Below are positions 26,801-35,820 of a DNA stretch of 64,000 nucleotides, piece after piece. The position numbers were made by a program, and so were the translations under genes. The notes under the pieces were generated by a model, which searched no databases, was not told where the DNA came from, and saw only the letters and a program-made list of their open reading frames with translations. The stretch comes from Halomonas urumqiensis (lineage in GTDB: Bacteria; Pseudomonadota; Gammaproteobacteria; Pseudomonadales; Halomonadaceae). The DNA is taken from NCBI RefSeq assembly GCF_003028575.1, contig NZ_PYUD01000001.1:744001-808000 (forward strand), given 5' to 3'. How positions within the stretch are numbered: position 1 is the stretch's first letter; each line of letters starts with the position of its first letter.

Positions 26801-29075
26801 CGAGGTCGACATGCTCAAGGGAGGCGCTGGAAACGACGTCATCCACGGCGGCAGCGGCATGGCGCTTATCTTCGGCGGCGACGGCAAGGACTTCTTGATG
26901 ACCGGGCCGGACGGCTCGGAAATCCGCGCCGGTGAGGGTGACGACTTCCTCCTCGGCGGTGACGGCCAGGATATCCTGTTTGGCAACGAGGGCAACGACT
27001 GGATCGAGGGCAAAGGCCGGTTCGACTACATTGCCGGCGACAACGGGGAGCTGTTCTTCAACTCCACCGTCATCGGCCACGATGTCCTCAACGGCGGCCA
27101 GGGGGATACCGACTACGACGCCGACTCGGGCGACGACATCATGGTGGCCGGGGAAGGTATCCAGAAGTTCATCGGCATGTGGGGTCACGACTGGGTCATC
27201 CACAAGGGGCAGCAGGTCGGTGCCGACGCCGACATGAACGTCGAGGTGTTCACCACCTTGCCGCTGGAGGTGCTGCGCGACCGCTTCAGCCAGGTAGAGG
27301 CGATGTCGGGATGGAAACACGACGACATCCTGCGCGGCGACGACCGGAGTGACGAAGAAGAGGATGTCACACCCCTGATCGCCGACCCGACGCCTGAGGG
27401 CAATTTCGTCCACAATGAGCTCGACCAGGCGGGCATCGACCGGATCGATGGTCTCGGCCAACTGATCACCCCGGACATGATGCGCGAAGCAGAGTACTGG
27501 GCCGATGGCTCAGGGACGGTGAAGTCGGTGTTCACCGGCGGCAACATCCTGCTCGGCGGCGGTGGCAGCGACACCATCGAGGGGCGCGGCGGCGACGATG
27601 TCATCGACGGCGACGCCTGGCTCAATGTGCGCATCGGCATTTACGAGGAGGGCAACCTCATTGCCTGGGCCGATGGCATGGCGGACAAGGTCTACGATGC
27701 GTCGAACTTCAACACGACTACTGGCGGACCCACCAATCCGGCCGCCGCGCTGCACGACGGGAAGACGCTCGACGTTCTGATGCTGTCGCGGACCTACAAC
27801 CCCGGCCAACTCGAGATCATTCGCGAAATCCTCTGGGACGACTCCGGTATCGACACGGCTGTCTATTGGGGCGAACGCGCCGATTACGAGATCACGCAGG
27901 ACGCAGACGGCAGGTGGACGGTGGCGCATGTCGACGTGGACGATGGCGCGGTGGATCCCGTGACTGGGAAAAACCGCGTCTCGGACGGCACGGATCTCTT
28001 GCGTAATATCGAGATCCTGCAGTTCAGCGATCAGTCGGTATTGATCGACGAGAGCGTCAATGTGGCGGCCACCGGCGCGCCTTCGATCAGTGATACCACG
28101 CCGACCCAGGGCCAGACGCTGACGGCTTCAACAGCGGGCATTGGCGATCAGAATGGCACCACCAACTCGACCTTCAGCTTCCAGTGGCAGGTGGGAGCAG
28201 GGTTGGTGTTTGCCAATATCGCCGGTGCCACGGGGGCCACCTTCACCCCCACTGAAGACCAGGTTGGCCAGCAATTGCGGGTGGTGACCACCTTCAATGA
28301 CGATAACGGTTTCGCGGAAAGGGTTGAATCGGAGGCCACGGATATCGTCGGGATGCTCTATCTAGGCACCCCCGGCGATGACAATGTCAGCCTGACCAAT
28401 GGCGAGGATATCGCCTATGGCAGGGGAGGGAATGACACCATCCGCGGACTTGAAGGAGACAACTTCATCTACGGAGGGGCGGGCAACGATAGCCTTTACG
28501 GTGGGGGAGGCAACGACTTCCTGGCCGGCAACATCGGCGACGACTTCCTGTATGGTGGGGCCGGCGACGATAGCCTGTACGGAGGACTGGGCAACGACCA
28601 CCTCGCGGGCCACCTGGGGGATGACTTCCTGGCCGGGCACGCCGGGGATGACAACCTCTACGGCGGTGCCGGGAACGACACCCTTCATGGCGGTGCCGGG
28701 AACGACTACCTTGCCGGGCATAGCGGTGATGACCTGCTGTTTGGTGGTTCCGGCAATGACAGTCTGTATGGCGGATCTGGCAACGATTATCTGGATGGAG
28801 GCACCGGTAACGACCTGCTGGTAGGGCAAACCGGCAACGATACCTTCGCCTTTACCCAGGCCAACTTCGGTCAGGACACCATCCAGGACTTCAACAACGG
28901 TCAGAACCTGATCGATGTCAGCGCTCTGGGGGTGACCGCCGCCAACTTCGGCACGGTGGTCAATGAGCAGCAGGATGGCAGCAACCTGGTGCTCTCCTTC
29001 AACGGTAACCTCAACCACACCATCACCCTGGTCGGTGTGACCAATGTGGACGAGTCGGACTTCGTGCTCGCCTGA
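23874..29075 (+). CDS. RTX-type secreted heme peroxidase 1 (animal peroxidase superfamily)
   Basis: A 1733-residue extracellular enzyme. An animal-type heme peroxidase domain (about 35-880) has the distal FFDHGLD (Asp208-His209), the proximal YRFGHSML (His586) and the RGRDTGMPTLNEAR segment. A first RTX calcium-binding block (about 920-1085) and an internal domain ending in LQFSDQSVLIDESVN follow. An Ig-like domain (about 1395-1490), a second RTX array of about 16 nonapeptides (1498-1660) and a C-terminal type I secretion signal ending DESDFVLA complete it. There is no Sec signal. GGGAGG precedes the ATG at 23874; the ATG at 23862 has no such site. Substrate (halide, phenol or other) is unknown. 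Confidence 0.92.
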   Translation: MAVKMNQHDLQFILDQIKIAEAHAAGTPLADLVDSSLLPAGLRTVDGSYNNFVAGREQWGASGEEFPRLTDPNWVEGSGTLGGAPYPTNNNYGAEGSVVDGEPRLISNLIVDQTLDNPAAIYAALQHAGFEGDIWATVEEIQGLHQAYVDAAAGDADASLELAARDAALEGHGIEMDGSTILLPNVAPDEGLSAPYNAFLTFFGQFFDHGLDLVAKGGNGTVYMPLSPDDPLYIEGSPTNFMAMTRATTDPDAAGNVTTPWVDQNQTYTSNASHQVFLREYELSGEGVDAQPLATGRLLDGDRGLATWADVKEQARLMLGIDLTDLDVSAVPELLVDPYGEFIRGDNGLPQILAAFRMTGQDEEGNPILEAIYVEGNRQDPVDPSAISLPAGTEIYDPATGENREVSAGETISAARTGHAFLDDIAHSAVVVTDENGALVADADDVAGNDVQVNIRGQNTEYDNELLDAHYITGDGRGNENIGLSAVHHVFHSEHNRQVDDIKATIEASGDQDFIAQWKLEDGSWDGERLFQAARFSTEMQYQHLVFEEFARKIQPDVDVFMVQPDAELDPSIFAEFAHVIYRFGHSMLNETVEMIDVNGNRDGSMSLFDAFLNPLAFGAEDADGNVTVSHDVAAGAIIRGMTGQVGNEIDEFVTNTLRNQLLGIPLDLPAINIARGRDTGMPTLNEARAQFMELAGGDTQLKPYESWSDFALNLKNPGSIVNFIAAYGTHVSITAESSIDGKRDAAFALVMGGDGAPTDRQDFLNGTGTWSDMETGLNNIDLWVGGLAEKKMPFGGMLGSTFSFVFEMQMESLQDADRFYYLSRVQGLNLLTELENNSLAKMALANTDLGETGFAIPGDQFSVPDHVLYMDMAKQMAMTGLGDPLHDDPTLGAFTSLVERRDDNNDGIAEYIRYNGADHIVIAGTEGNDTIIAGGGDDTVWGLGGDDYIEAGYGVDHIDGGDGDDIIVNAGTDIGEVDMLKGGAGNDVIHGGSGMALIFGGDGKDFLMTGPDGSEIRAGEGDDFLLGGDGQDILFGNEGNDWIEGKGRFDYIAGDNGELFFNSTVIGHDVLNGGQGDTDYDADSGDDIMVAGEGIQKFIGMWGHDWVIHKGQQVGADADMNVEVFTTLPLEVLRDRFSQVEAMSGWKHDDILRGDDRSDEEEDVTPLIADPTPEGNFVHNELDQAGIDRIDGLGQLITPDMMREAEYWADGSGTVKSVFTGGNILLGGGGSDTIEGRGGDDVIDGDAWLNVRIGIYEEGNLIAWADGMADKVYDASNFNTTTGGPTNPAAALHDGKTLDVLMLSRTYNPGQLEIIREILWDDSGIDTAVYWGERADYEITQDADGRWTVAHVDVDDGAVDPVTGKNRVSDGTDLLRNIEILQFSDQSVLIDESVNVAATGAPSISDTTPTQGQTLTASTAGIGDQNGTTNSTFSFQWQVGAGLVFANIAGATGATFTPTEDQVGQQLRVVTTFNDDNGFAERVESEATDIVGMLYLGTPGDDNVSLTNGEDIAYGRGGNDTIRGLEGDNFIYGGAGNDSLYGGGGNDFLAGNIGDDFLYGGAGDDSLYGGLGNDHLAGHLGDDFLAGHAGDDNLYGGAGNDTLHGGAGNDYLAGHSGDDLLFGGSGNDSLYGGSGNDYLDGGTGNDLLVGQTGNDTFAFTQANFGQDTIQDFNNGQNLIDVSALGVTAANFGTVVNEQQDGSNLVLSFNGNLNHTITLVGVTNVDESDFVLA

Positions 29076-29112
29076 GCCAAGGCCCGCCTACGCGTAAGCG
29101 TGGCGCAACGGC

Positions 29113-29150
29113 AAGCGGCCATCCGGGACACCGGATGGCCGCTTCTTTTT
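29113..29150 (+). terminator. Terminator after RTX peroxidase 1
   Basis: A perfect 14-bp stem (AAGCGGCCATCCGG pairing across a GACA loop) followed by a T-rich tail. The same hairpin recurs after peroxidase 2. Confidence 0.92.
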
Positions 29151-29991
29151 GCGGTTAAGCGTCGATCGGAAGGTTGGTGAGCGCGACAGCAACCCTCTTT
29201 CTTGTGCAGAACGGCGTCGGTCAACTGGTGGGGGCTTGCTTGGTTATGGTGTGAATGCTTTTTTATGGCCTGCTAAATTTCTGCTCTTTTCACCTGTCCT
29301 TACAATGCCCACCTCATCCAGATATTGTCTATACCATCCTGTTTTTTTCAGGCCCTGTCTCCATTCTCTGACAAATAAGGCTTCTTCACCGAGGCATTCG
29401 TCTGGCTTTGGGGACACTTCGCCCTCTAGCAGTAGTTGGGCGTGTTGTCAGAATAGGCAGGGTCTGTAATCCAGATAGAGTAAATTGTGTTCCAGTGTAA
29501 AAAACTTCTTGACCGTTTTACAGATGCTGACAATAGTTAAAGAGCGGTTAACCAGTGCTTGGCTGTACCGTTAACTGACGAGTGATTTCTCAAGTAATAA
29601 TATTTAGTGTCATAAAAACAAAGAGTTAATTATTTTTATAAGAAAAATAATTCGGTGGTTATAGGTGAGTAATTAGCCAGGTATTAGAGCTCTGATGCTA
29701 GTAGTTTGATAAATTTGTTGCATTAAGTTACATAATGATAATGCAAGAATTCATGGGAATTTAATACTTTCCAATAGCAAGAGGTTGTTTCCCTATTAGT
29801 ACCGAATGAAATGAGTGATGGAAAGTATCTAGGAGCGTTTTTAATTCGACGAGAGGTGAAAGAAAGTTAGAAATAACTGCTTCGCTTAAACGGGTTGAAT
29901 CATAACAGACATCAACAACTATCGCGGAATAATCGGCTTAGGGTCACGCACCCGTGCCAACCAGATGGTTGCAACTCAAGGGGTGGTCATC
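29151..29991. promoter_or_regulatory. Control region of the second RTX peroxidase, a diverged copy of the first
   Basis: About 840 bp, AT-rich, no convincing gene. From about 29235 to 29545 it aligns by eye with 23200-23520, including the shared AGATAGAGTAAATTGTGTTCC stretch and TTGACC at 29509-29514 with CAATAG at 29531-29536 as candidate promoter. The distal part, closer to the gene, has little similarity to copy 1. Transcription from this promoter would give a leader of about 450 bases. Confidence 0.5.
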
Positions 29992-32900
29992 ATGGTAACG
30001 CTCACTACTGGGGATCTCGACTTCATCCTCACTCAGATCCAGCTCTCCGAGGCCCATGCCAACGGAGCCGATCTATCCGATCTCATCTCCAATCCGCTGC
30101 TGCCCTGGGGGATTCGCACCGTCGATGGCAGCTACAACAACTTCCTGGATGGCAAGGAGCACTTCGGCTCGGCCGATCAACTCATGCCGCGGCTGCTGGT
30201 GCCGGAGTTCCGGGATGGCGAGGCGATTCCGGTGGGCGCACCTGGTGGGGAGCCGGGCACCCCGACCTCGTATTCTCAGACCAATGGGTTCGTCTACGAC
30301 TCACAGCCTCGCACCATCAGCAACCTGATCGTCGACCAATCCGGTGCCAACCCGGCCGCCCAGGCCGCTGCCCAGGATACCGAGGAGTTTGGCTCCGCCT
30401 GGTTGGGGGCAGTTGATCCGGTCACCGGGTTGCCGGTTCTGGATGCCGGCAGCGACTGGTTTATCGCCGCTCAGGCGCCGGACGAGGGCATCAGCGCGCC
30501 CTTCAACCCCTGGATGACCTTCTTCGGCCAGTTCTTCGACCATGGCCTGGATCTGATCAACAAGGGAGGCAATGGCACCATCGTCATGCCTTTGCAGCCG
30601 GACGATCCCCTCTATGTCGAGGGCAGCAATACCAACTTCCTGATGCTGACCCGAGCCACCAACGACCCAGGGCCGGATGGTATCCTCGGCACCGCCGACG
30701 ATATTCGCGAGCAGAGCAACAAGACGACACCTTTCGTCGATCAGAACCAGACCTACACCTCCCATGCTTCGCACCAGGTCTTCCTGCGCGAATATGAGAT
30801 CCGAGACGGAGTCCCGGTGGCGACGGGCCACCTGCTGGATGGCGCCAATGGTGGCCTTGCCAATTGGGGCGAGGTCAAGGCTCAGGCCAGTGCGATGCTG
30901 GGTATCGAGCTCTCCGATATGGATGCGCTGAACGTGCCGCTGCTGCTGACCGATCAGTACGGCAAGTTCATTCCCGGCGCCAATGGCCTGCCGCAGTTGG
31001 TCACCTCGGTGGATGTCAACGGTGTGGTCACCGGTGTAGAGGAGGGTAACCTGACTACACCGACCAGCACCGCGGGTGCCGAACGGACCGGCCATGCTTT
31101 CCTCGACGATATCGCCCATACGGCGGTGCCCAACGAAGAAGGTACCCATGACGCAGCGCTGCTCGCCGAGCACTTTATCACCGGCGATGGTCGCGGCAAC
31201 GAGAATATCGCCCTGACCTCGGTGCACCATGTGTTCCATTCCGAGCACAACCGTATGGTGGAGCATGTGAAGGATCTGGTGCTGGCCACCGGTGATACCG
31301 ACTATATCGCCCAGTGGCAGATCGAGCCCGGTGTATGGAACGGCGAGTACCTGTTCCAGGCGGCGCGCTTCGTGACCGAGATGCAGTACCAGCACCTGGT
31401 GTTCGAGGAGTTCGCACGGACCATCCAGCCGGCGGTCGATGTGTTCGTGTTCTCGCACAATGTCGAGATCGACGCGGCGATCTTCGCCGAGTTCGCCCAC
31501 GTGGTGTATCGCTTCGGCCACTCGATGCTGACCGAGGATGTAGCACGGGAAAACAAGGACGGGACCGACAACAGCACGACCCTGCTCAATGCGTTCCTGA
31601 ACCCGGAATTGTTTGATGCAGGCTATGCCAACGCCGATGCGGCGGCGGGTGCCTTGGTGCGTGGCCTGACCCGCGAGCCTGGCAACGAGATCGACGAGTT
31701 CGTGACCAGCACCCTGCGCAACAGCCTGCTGGGTCTGCCGCTCGATCTCGCCGCCATCAACATCGCGCGTGGCCGCGATACCGGCGTGCCGAGCCTCAAC
31801 AACGCCCGTGAGCAGTTCTACTCGCAAACCGGCGATACCCAGCTCAAGCCATACACCAGTTGGAAGGATTTCGCTGAGAACATCAAGAACCCCGCCTCGT
31901 TGATCAACTTTATCGCCGCCTACGGTACCCATGACACCGTGGTCAATGCGGTGGGTACCGCGGACAAGCGTGCGGCGGCCTGGGAGCTGGTGATGGGGGC
32001 CCCAATGGATCCCGCTGATGCCCCCAATCCGTTGGCGGCCGACCGTATCGAGTTCCTCACCAGCACCGGTGCCTGGGCGAATACGGAAACCGGCCTGAAC
32101 CTGGTCGATTTCTGGATCGGTGGCCTCGCCGAGCAGAACATGCCCTTCGGCGGCATGCTGGGCAGTACCTTCAGCTTCGTCTTCGAGTTGCAGCTCGAGC
32201 AGCTGCAGGTGGGCGATCGCTTCTACTACTTGAGCCGCACCCAGGGCATGAACCTGCTCACCGAATTGGAGAATAACTCCTTCACCAAGCTGATCATGGC
32301 CAACACCGACCTGGGCGATAATGATTCAACGCACCTGCCGGGCAATATCTTCGCTGCCGTGAACTATATCCTGGAGTTGGATGAGACACGCCAGAAGGAT
32401 TACAACCCGGATGACCCCACCAGCCGTGACCCGGTGCGCGAATCCGGTGGTAATCTCAACGATCAGGTGATCAATGGCGGGTTGGTGCCACTGGTCGAGC
32501 GCGGGGATAACTTCCTCAAGTTCAACAGCGATGTGCATGCGGTGCTGGGGGCCAGGGGGCATGGCGAAGCGGTGACCCTGATCGGTGGCCGCGGTGATGA
32601 CACCCTGTGGGGTAGTGAGCACAATGACCGGCTGGAGGGCGGCTGGGGCAACGACATCATCCATGGTGGCGATGGTGATGACATCATCACCGACATGGGA
32701 AGCGATGCCGAGGGCAGGATCCATGGCGATGGTGGCAATGACGTGATCGTTGCCGGCAGCGGTTTCTCGTTGATCTTCGGTGGTCCGGACAAGGATTTTA
32801 TCATGGGCGGCCGTGATGAGAACGATATCTTCGGCGGCACCGGCGATGATTTTATTCATGCCGGTATCGGCCCGGGGTTTGCCATGGGCAACGAAGGCAA

Positions 32901-34890
32901 CGACTGGATGGAGGGCGGCGACAGCTTCACCACGCTTGCAGGTGATAACTCCGAGCTGTTCTTCAATAGCTCGATCATCGGCCACGATGTGCTGATCGGG
33001 GGCGGCAACGACACCGATTTCGACGCCGAGTCCGGCGATGACATCATGGTTCAGGGCATGGGCATCAACCGCAACGAAGGCATGTTCGGCTTCGACTGGG
33101 TGAGCTTCAAGAACACCCCCGAGAACTCCCAGAAGGGGCACTTCGTCGACCTGAGCCTGGAGGAGCGGCAGGTGAGCGGTGTCTATGTGGACATGCGCAC
33201 CCCGGTATTCACCACGGACTTCGATGACATCCTGCGTGATCGCTTCGATCAGGTGGAGGCGCTTTCCGGTTCCCACTACGACGACATCCTGATCGGCGAT
33301 GATCGCGGTACAGGTGACGATATCGAGGATGAGTTGCAGATCGGCGAGACCCATGCGCTAACTCGCGAGGGGGTCGAGCGAATCGACAATCTGGATGAGC
33401 TCCTGGGCATCTGGAACGATACCTCGCTGACCAACCCGGGCGACATTATCTTCGATCGTGGCAACTTGATCCTCGGTGGTGCCGGAAGCGATGTCATGAC
33501 GGGGCTTGCCGGCGACGACATCATCGATGGCGATGCCTGGTTGAACGTCAAGATCGGCGTGGATTTCGGCAACAATGGCACCTTCGATGAGTTCCATGAG
33601 CGCATGGAAACCCTCAGGGAGCGGATGGTGTCGGGGGAAATCAACCCAGGAGAGCTGCATATCGTCCGGGAAATCCTTTGGGACAATGATGCTGACTCGG
33701 TGGATACCGCGGTGTTTACGGGTGCCAGGGACGAATATGACATCACCCAGAACGCCGACGGCAGCTGGCTGGTCGCTCATGATGGCGGTAATGGAGTCGA
33801 TGGCACGGATCTCGTCCGCAATGTCGAGGTGCTGCAGTTCAGCGATCAGTCGGTATTGATCGACGAGAGCGTCAATATCGCGGCCGTCGGTGCGCCGTTG
33901 ATCAACGACACCACCCCAACCCAGGGCCAGACGCTGACGGCGTCCCAGGGCAACATTACCGATCTCAATGGCACCACGGGCTCGACCTTCAGCTTTCAGT
34001 GGCAGGTGGGGCTGGGCTTGACGTTTGCCAATATCGCCGGTGCCACGGGTGCCACCTTTACCCCCACCGGCGACCAGGTTGGCCAGCAACTTAGAGTAGT
34101 GATCACCTTCAACGACGACAGCGGTTTCCTGGAAACCCTAACCTCGGAGGCCACGGATATCGTCGGGATGCTCTATCTAGGCACCCCCGGCGATGACAAT
34201 GTCAGCCTGACCAATGGCGAGGATATCGCCTATGGCAGGGGAGGGAATGACACCATCCGCGGACTTGAAGGAGACAACTTCATCTACGGAGGGGCGGGCA
34301 ACGATAGCCTTTACGGTGGGGGAGGCAACGACTTCCTGGCCGGCAACATCGGCGACGACTTCCTGTATGGTGGGGCCGGCGACGATAGCCTGTACGGAGG
34401 ACTGGGCAACGACCACCTCGCAGGCCACCTGGGGGATGACTTCCTGGCCGGGCACGCCGGGGATGACAACCTCTACGGCGGTGCCGGGAACGACACCCTT
34501 CATGGCGGTGCCGGGAACGACTACCTTGCCGGGCATAGCGGTGATGACCTGCTGTTTGGTGGTTCCGGCAATGACAGTCTGTATGGCGGATCTGGCAACG
34601 ATTATCTGGATGGAGGCACCGGCAATGACCTGCTGGTGGGGCAAACCGGCAACGATACCTTCGCCTTTACCCAGGCCAACTTCGGTCAGGACACCATCCA
34701 GGACTTCAACAACGGTCAGAACCTGATCGATGTCAGCGCCCTGGGGGTGACCGCCGCCAACTTCGGCACGGTGGTCAATGAGCAGCAGGATGGCAGCAAC
34801 CTGGTGCTCTCCTTCAACGGTAACCTCAACCACACCATCACCCTGGTCGGTGTGACCAATGTGGACGAGTCGGACTTCATACTCGCCTGA
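29992..34890 (+). CDS. RTX-type secreted heme peroxidase 2
   Basis: A 1632-residue paralogue of the upstream gene. The peroxidase domain keeps the distal FFDHGLD (Asp183-His184), the proximal YRFGHSML (His510) and RGRDTGVPSLNNAR. A first RTX block (about 862-1023), internal domain, Ig-like domain and the C-terminal RTX array plus secretion signal (from about 1398) follow. From the end of the Ig-like domain onward the DNA is almost identical to copy 1. It lacks some insertions of copy 1 in the catalytic half. The ATG at 29992 has AAGGGGTGG upstream and aligns with the start of copy 1; an in-frame ATG at 29965 adds nine residues. Confidence 0.92.
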   Translation: MVTLTTGDLDFILTQIQLSEAHANGADLSDLISNPLLPWGIRTVDGSYNNFLDGKEHFGSADQLMPRLLVPEFRDGEAIPVGAPGGEPGTPTSYSQTNGFVYDSQPRTISNLIVDQSGANPAAQAAAQDTEEFGSAWLGAVDPVTGLPVLDAGSDWFIAAQAPDEGISAPFNPWMTFFGQFFDHGLDLINKGGNGTIVMPLQPDDPLYVEGSNTNFLMLTRATNDPGPDGILGTADDIREQSNKTTPFVDQNQTYTSHASHQVFLREYEIRDGVPVATGHLLDGANGGLANWGEVKAQASAMLGIELSDMDALNVPLLLTDQYGKFIPGANGLPQLVTSVDVNGVVTGVEEGNLTTPTSTAGAERTGHAFLDDIAHTAVPNEEGTHDAALLAEHFITGDGRGNENIALTSVHHVFHSEHNRMVEHVKDLVLATGDTDYIAQWQIEPGVWNGEYLFQAARFVTEMQYQHLVFEEFARTIQPAVDVFVFSHNVEIDAAIFAEFAHVVYRFGHSMLTEDVARENKDGTDNSTTLLNAFLNPELFDAGYANADAAAGALVRGLTREPGNEIDEFVTSTLRNSLLGLPLDLAAINIARGRDTGVPSLNNAREQFYSQTGDTQLKPYTSWKDFAENIKNPASLINFIAAYGTHDTVVNAVGTADKRAAAWELVMGAPMDPADAPNPLAADRIEFLTSTGAWANTETGLNLVDFWIGGLAEQNMPFGGMLGSTFSFVFELQLEQLQVGDRFYYLSRTQGMNLLTELENNSFTKLIMANTDLGDNDSTHLPGNIFAAVNYILELDETRQKDYNPDDPTSRDPVRESGGNLNDQVINGGLVPLVERGDNFLKFNSDVHAVLGARGHGEAVTLIGGRGDDTLWGSEHNDRLEGGWGNDIIHGGDGDDIITDMGSDAEGRIHGDGGNDVIVAGSGFSLIFGGPDKDFIMGGRDENDIFGGTGDDFIHAGIGPGFAMGNEGNDWMEGGDSFTTLAGDNSELFFNSSIIGHDVLIGGGNDTDFDAESGDDIMVQGMGINRNEGMFGFDWVSFKNTPENSQKGHFVDLSLEERQVSGVYVDMRTPVFTTDFDDILRDRFDQVEALSGSHYDDILIGDDRGTGDDIEDELQIGETHALTREGVERIDNLDELLGIWNDTSLTNPGDIIFDRGNLILGGAGSDVMTGLAGDDIIDGDAWLNVKIGVDFGNNGTFDEFHERMETLRERMVSGEINPGELHIVREILWDNDADSVDTAVFTGARDEYDITQNADGSWLVAHDGGNGVDGTDLVRNVEVLQFSDQSVLIDESVNIAAVGAPLINDTTPTQGQTLTASQGNITDLNGTTGSTFSFQWQVGLGLTFANIAGATGATFTPTGDQVGQQLRVVITFNDDSGFLETLTSEATDIVGMLYLGTPGDDNVSLTNGEDIAYGRGGNDTIRGLEGDNFIYGGAGNDSLYGGGGNDFLAGNIGDDFLYGGAGDDSLYGGLGNDHLAGHLGDDFLAGHAGDDNLYGGAGNDTLHGGAGNDYLAGHSGDDLLFGGSGNDSLYGGSGNDYLDGGTGNDLLVGQTGNDTFAFTQANFGQDTIQDFNNGQNLIDVSALGVTAANFGTVVNEQQDGSNLVLSFNGNLNHTITLVGVTNVDESDFILA

Positions 34891-34927
34891 TCCAAGGCCC
34901 GCCTACGCGTAAGCGTGGCGCAATGGC

Positions 34928-34964
34928 AAGCGGCCATCCGGGACACCGGATGGCCGCTTCTTTG
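34928..34964 (+). terminator. Terminator after RTX peroxidase 2
   Basis: The same perfect 14-bp GC-rich hairpin as at 29113, followed by TCTTT. It lies 37 bases after the stop and just before the convergent membrane-protein gene. Confidence 0.9.
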
Positions 34965-34975
34965 ATTGGTCTCGA

Positions 34976-35641
34976 TCAGGAGGCGATGGCCGTCATGCGC
35001 CACTCTTGGCGAGTTGCTTGGTGCGTTACGCGGTCTTCATCGCGGCGGCGCTGCGCTATATGGATGAGTACCATCATCACCACGGTGCCACCGACCACGG
35101 CCACTGGGTAGGCCGCGAGGATTTCGGAAAGCGAGTACTTCCAGGACAGCGGGCGGCCGATACCCAGCAGGGCGGCGAAGGCCCAGGATACGCCGGACAG
35201 TGCGCCGGTGCCGACGGCGAGCAGGCGAGCGGGGCCGGCCAGGTCCATCAGGGAGCCGACGCGAGCCAGGCGGGGGAGCACCGCATGGTGCAGGACCATG
35301 CCATTGAGGGTCAGCACCGAGACCACGACAATCTTGGCCTGAAGTTTGGGGTTGGCCAGATATTCGGCACCCTGCACAAAGACATCCAGGCCAATGATCG
35401 CGGCGCCCGAAATCCAAAGCACTGTCAGTGTGCGTGACACTCCCCGCTGCAGGGATTCGAGGTGCTGGGGGGAAAGGCTGTCACGTGCTTGCTGGCTGAA
35501 CAGGCTACGCACGAGCTTGACATCGCTCTTGAGAATCATGGCGATGGCGATGCAGCAGGCCAACAGGTGGGCGTAGAGAATGCCCAACCGTGCGAACTCC
35601 ATGAAGGTGTCGTTGTGCATGAGTGAGAGTATCTGGTTCAT
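34976..35641 (-). CDS. Five-helix integral membrane protein of unknown function
   Basis: A 221-residue protein with about five hydrophobic helices (near 18-38, 72-90, 104-122, 142-164 and 178-198) and a basic C-terminal tail (RRRDEDRVTHQ). The segment MVLHHAVLPRL has a His pair close to a helix. I do not recognise the family. It is convergent with RTX peroxidase 2, and its upstream region carries the MITE at 35675-35816. A link to peroxidase function would be a guess. Confidence 0.75.
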   Translation of the reverse strand: MNQILSLMHNDTFMEFARLGILYAHLLACCIAIAMILKSDVKLVRSLFSQQARDSLSPQHLESLQRGVSRTLTVLWISGAAIIGLDVFVQGAEYLANPKLQAKIVVVSVLTLNGMVLHHAVLPRLARVGSLMDLAGPARLLAVGTGALSGVSWAFAALLGIGRPLSWKYSLSEILAAYPVAVVGGTVVMMVLIHIAQRRRDEDRVTHQATRQEWRMTAIAS

Positions 35642-35670
35642 ATGGGGATTCGTCTCGCTGGTTATCGGTA

Positions 35671-35820
35671 TTGGGGGAACACTGCATAAATGCCTGCGCG
35701 AGCGAATCGCTGTGTTGCGCGGTGCGCGGAATCCTCACATATACCCCATATGCTCCGGTTCCTGTGCTCCGTGCGCCTTGCGCTTCATCTCGCTCGTCGA
35801 TTTGTTCAGCGTTTCCTTGG
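35671..35820. mobile_element. MITE-like element, 142 bp, with TTGG target-site duplication
   Basis: The element spans 35675-35816. Its ends are 17-bp imperfect inverted repeats, GGGAACACTGCATAAAT on the left against GGAAACGCTGAACAAAT (reverse complement of the right end), 13 of 17 matching. It is flanked on both sides by TTGG (35671-35674 and 35817-35820), a 4-bp duplication as made by IS5-like transposases. It has no coding capacity. It lies 33 bp upstream of the membrane-protein start, so it separates that gene from its original upstream region. The parent IS is not in the window. Confidence 0.75.

Noticed and set aside
24057..27461. 1134-codon open frame antisense to peroxidase 1, and similar long antisense frames (for example 546-2357 and 30301-31932)
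   Set aside because: These are shadows of GC-rich genes: skewed His/Val/Arg or Asp-rich composition, no ribosome-binding sites and no domain signatures.
28369..28860. Regularly spaced repeats resembling a CRISPR or satellite array
   Set aside because: They are the in-frame 27-base RTX nonapeptide codons (GGxGxDxLx), degenerate between units and within a coding sequence.
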